Assembly (NCBI RefSeq): GCF_011089895.1
Contig: NZ_JAANAT010000001.1
Location: 434,001 to 498,000, forward strand
Direction: 5' to 3'
DNA: 64,000 nucleotides
From: Mucilaginibacter inviolabilis
GTDB taxonomy: Bacteria > Bacteroidota > Bacteroidia > Sphingobacteriales > Sphingobacteriaceae
Shown: positions 61,882 to 64,000 of the stretch, piece after piece
How the letters are laid out: each line of letters opens with the position of its first letter
Position numbering within the stretch: the stretch's first letter is position 1
The notes under the pieces: generated by a model
Told to the model about the DNA's origin: nothing
The model's input: only the letters and a program-made list of their open reading frames with translations
The model's database searches: none
Program-made: the position numbers and the translations under genes

Positions 61882-62994
61882 ATGATCGTTAAAATCTTTC
61901 GGGCCGGTGCCACCTTTAAGGCGATAACCTATAATTTCGATAAAATTGCCAAAGGCCAGGCGACTTTAATGAAGGTTTCAGGATTCGGAGCTTTACGGCA
62001 TTTGCATGAAGTACGGCCTGAAGATTACCGCAATTACCTCGAAGTCCTGTCGGGGCTCAACCGCAATGTACGGCTGCCTCAATTTCATGCCATGATCTCA
62101 GCGCCTGACCATGCCATTGATAACGATAAGCTGGCAAAACTTGCCGGACAATGGTTGGACCGGATGGGCTATAAAGATCAGCCTTATATTTTAGTTCATC
62201 ACCGGGATACGGATCAATCCCATGTGCACATGGTCAGTACACGCGTTGACCGCGCCGGAAAGAAGATAGACAGTGCATTTGAATACCGCAGGGCCGTCAA
62301 CCAACTAAACCATTTGCTGCAAAAAGACGAAGCACACCAGGCACAGTTGGATGCAGGAAAGGCCTTGCAATACCAGTGTTCCACAAAAGCACAAGTGCTG
62401 CTTTTAATGGAAGGCATGGGTTATCAGGTCCGCGAGAAAGATGGTGAATTGCTGGTCTATAAATTCGGACGGCAGCTTTTTGCGATAAATGAAAAACGCG
62501 TAGATGAATGCCTTGCGGCATTCGTCCCTGATAAATCACAGGCCATTCGCTGGAAAGCGATATTTGATAAGTACCGGGCTTTCTACAATGCCGTTCCGGA
62601 ACGATCAATTGTCAGCCTTTCAGGCGGAAGAACTTCTCCGACCGGCCCGTTCCGATCCGACCTTTCTGATTTCCTGAGAAAGGAATTCGGTATCGAGTTG
62701 GTCTTTCACGCGTCGGGCAATAAACCTCCTTACGGTTATACCGTCATTGATCACCTGCAGCAGCGGGTGTTTAAAGGCAGTGAGATCATGAAGCTGGCGG
62801 TATTGGTCGGACCAGATTCCGCAGTTTTAAAACATGGCATACCTGAGAGTCAGACAGTGGAAACAGCAGGCCATAGCGCAAAAAACACCCAACTCACTTA
62901 TTTCCGTCCGTATCTGGCTAACGACATTGATGATCAGCAGATACACGGGCCGCGCAGGCGCAGGCAGAAAAAAGCGCGTACTAACACCCGTTAA
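61882..62994 (+). CDS. Relaxase/mobilisation nuclease (MOBP type)
   Basis: 370 residues from ATG (TTG at 61870 possible). N-terminal relaxase domain: catalytic tyrosine region IVKIFRAGATFKAITYNFDK, FHAMISAPDH and the metal-binding HRDTDQSHVHMVSTRVDR with the HxH triad. The C-terminal part (LKHGIPESQTVETAG, ending in a basic RRRRQKKA tail) is less conserved. It nicks oriT and pilots the strand. It lies 17 bp upstream of the ParA/TraA gene. Confidence 0.88.
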   Translation: MIVKIFRAGATFKAITYNFDKIAKGQATLMKVSGFGALRHLHEVRPEDYRNYLEVLSGLNRNVRLPQFHAMISAPDHAIDNDKLAKLAGQWLDRMGYKDQPYILVHHRDTDQSHVHMVSTRVDRAGKKIDSAFEYRRAVNQLNHLLQKDEAHQAQLDAGKALQYQCSTKAQVLLLMEGMGYQVREKDGELLVYKFGRQLFAINEKRVDECLAAFVPDKSQAIRWKAIFDKYRAFYNAVPERSIVSLSGGRTSPTGPFRSDLSDFLRKEFGIELVFHASGNKPPYGYTVIDHLQQRVFKGSEIMKLAVLVGPDSAVLKHGIPESQTVETAGHSAKNTQLTYFRPYLANDIDDQQIHGPRRRRQKKARTNTR

Positions 62995-63011
62995 CATTTA
63001 ATCTTAATTTC

Positions 63012-63656
63012 ATGAACATTCTAATCGGCAACCAGAAAGGCGGGTGCGGAAAGAGCACGATCGCACTTTTGCTTGCGAACTTCTTGACATTGGTCAAACA
63101 CCAGAAGGTCACTCTTATCGACATGGATTATCAACAATCCATTGCTCAAAAGTTTGAAAAAGCGAAAGTGCTGGAAAATAAACCGCCATACGATGTCGTG
63201 GCAGCTCAACTGGCCCATTATCCTGTATTGCAAAGCGCCATCATGCAAACTCCAAATGAAGCGGTCATCATCGACCTTCCGGGTAAACTGGATGATGACG
63301 GACTATTGCCGGTTTTCGGATCGGCGGATCTGTTGATCTGTCCGTTCTCCTATGATGAATTTAGCTTCGATTCCACGGTTTTATTTGCTATCGTGCTGCG
63401 CAAGCTCAATCCTGAGATCCCGATCATTTTCATACCCAACAGAGTAAAAGCTAATGTCCGCTATGAGACAATGCAGGAGGTGAACAAACAGCTATCTAAA
63501 TTGGGTGATCTGGCGCCATTGATCCCGGACAGAATAGACTTTCAGCGCGTCACCACCTTCATGACGCCGCTGCCTGTTCTTCCGGTCATTATCCCGGTCT
63601 TTGACCAGATCTATCACACAATAGAGCAAAAACTGTCTGTAAACGGCAATGGCTAA
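63012..63656 (+). CDS. ParA-family ATPase (TraA-like, conjugative transposon)
   Basis: 214 residues. Deviant Walker A at the N-terminus (NQKGGCGKSTIALLLANF), Walker A' and B (VTLIDMDYQQSIAQKF; AVIIDLPGKLDDD). Single-domain ParA proteins stand at the head of the tra operon in Bacteroidota conjugative transposons (TraA). It overlaps the next gene by 8 bp. Confidence 0.88.
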   Translation: MNILIGNQKGGCGKSTIALLLANFLTLVKHQKVTLIDMDYQQSIAQKFEKAKVLENKPPYDVVAAQLAHYPVLQSAIMQTPNEAVIIDLPGKLDDDGLLPVFGSADLLICPFSYDEFSFDSTVLFAIVLRKLNPEIPIIFIPNRVKANVRYETMQEVNKQLSKLGDLAPLIPDRIDFQRVTTFMTPLPVLPVIIPVFDQIYHTIEQKLSVNGNG

Positions 63657-63996
63657 TGCGATGACAAAGATCACCACACTGGCTGATGAGATACGCAACC
63701 GTATCGCGCAGCCGCAAGCCGAAAAGGCAGAACAGGCCAAGGCAGCAAAAGCAATGAAAACCCATGCGGAAGAAGCTCAAATTCTACAGCTGATCAGGGC
63801 CTATGATAACTCAAACCACAAGAGCCTCGTCCATGTACGGTTTGATGAAAAAACTGCGAGAACCCTGAATCATTTTAAAATGGCAACCGGGATCGATGTC
63901 ACCCGCCTGGTGGCCTTCGCCGTTAAACAGCTATTCGAGGGAAACCCCGAACTCAAAGCGATCATAAAACAATTTATTCAAAACATGACCTTATGA
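63649..63996 (+). CDS. TraB-like accessory protein behind TraA
   Basis: 115 residues. Coiled, Ala-rich N-terminus (AEKAEQAKAAKAMKTHAEEA) and a C-terminal ribbon-helix-helix-like end (KSLVHVRFDEKTARTLNHFKMATGIDVTRLVAFAVKQLF). This matches the position and shape of the DUF3408/TraB-type protein that follows TraA in these elements; likely DNA-binding partner of the ParA protein. Overlaps ParA by 8 bp. Confidence 0.7.
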   Translation: MANAMTKITTLADEIRNRIAQPQAEKAEQAKAAKAMKTHAEEAQILQLIRAYDNSNHKSLVHVRFDEKTARTLNHFKMATGIDVTRLVAFAVKQLFEGNPELKAIIKQFIQNMTL

Positions 63997-64000
63997 CCTG
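63993..64000 (+). CDS. Start of a further gene, cut by the window edge
   Basis: ATG ACC TG at the edge overlaps the preceding stop by 4 bp (ATGA), as expected for the next tra gene. Too short to identify. Confidence 0.35.

Overview
The window looks like a chromosome segment of a Bacteroidota bacterium, most likely a Sphingobacteriaceae member such as Mucilaginibacter or Pedobacter. The evidence is ECF sigma/FecR pairs, a SusC/SusD pair, an RteC regulator, a DUF6520-type protein, and promoters of the Bacteroidota type (TTTG or TTG, about 19-20 bases, then TAnnTTTG). Species cannot be assigned by reading alone.

Bases 1 to about 31,900 look like ordinary chromosome. In order they hold: an ECF sigma factor and FecR anti-sigma factor; a TetR-controlled RND efflux operon with three copies of a 13-bp operator; a sugar-use locus (AraC regulator, GH32 fructan hydrolase, GH39-like and GH106-like hydrolases, arabinose/fucose-type isomerase); a TetR/DUF1772 divergent pair next to an MGT-type glycosyltransferase; and two convergent operons (20.1-26.1 kb rightward, 26.3-31.6 kb leftward) that together encode a type II secretion/type IV pilus-like machine. 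That machine has a pilin, prepilin peptidase, ATPase, secretin, GspL/M-like assembly proteins, inner-membrane GspF, three minor pseudopilin-like proteins, a GspC/PilP-like protein, a MORN-repeat protein and a three-repeat FN3-like lipoprotein.

At 31,907-31,953 lies the 3' half of a tRNA with anticodon CAT, still followed by its own terminator but lacking the 5' half. This is the scar expected at one end of an element integrated into a tRNA gene, and its orientation puts the element to the right. Everything from about 32 kb to the window end fits an integrative conjugative element (ICE): RteC next to the end, regulators and cargo in the middle, and a GC-richer mobilisation module at 59.2-64 kb (two paralogous small DNA-binding proteins, a CHC2/toprim primase-like protein, a cruciform-rich candidate oriT, MobC, a degenerate repeat tract, MOBP relaxase, ParA/TraA). 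The tra genes and the far end lie beyond the window.

The cargo has several linked parts. A structured, apparently pseudoknotted RNA (34.8-35.1 kb) precedes an ECF sigma factor, a 185-aa protein, a TPR membrane protein and FecR. These are followed by SusC, SusD and a TlpA-type thioredoxin protein, with a convergent MauE/DUF6520 pair that suggests a disulfide-containing secreted peptide. Next come Crp- and LuxR-type regulators, then a full-length LanB dehydratase, a LytS-type kinase and a 53-aa Thr-rich peptide that contains no cysteine, flanked by two LytTR regulators. This minimal dehydratase/peptide set has no cyclase, protease or exporter in view and is the best candidate for an undescribed system. 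An approximately 80-nt small RNA gene with promoter and terminator is predicted at 57.54-57.63 kb.
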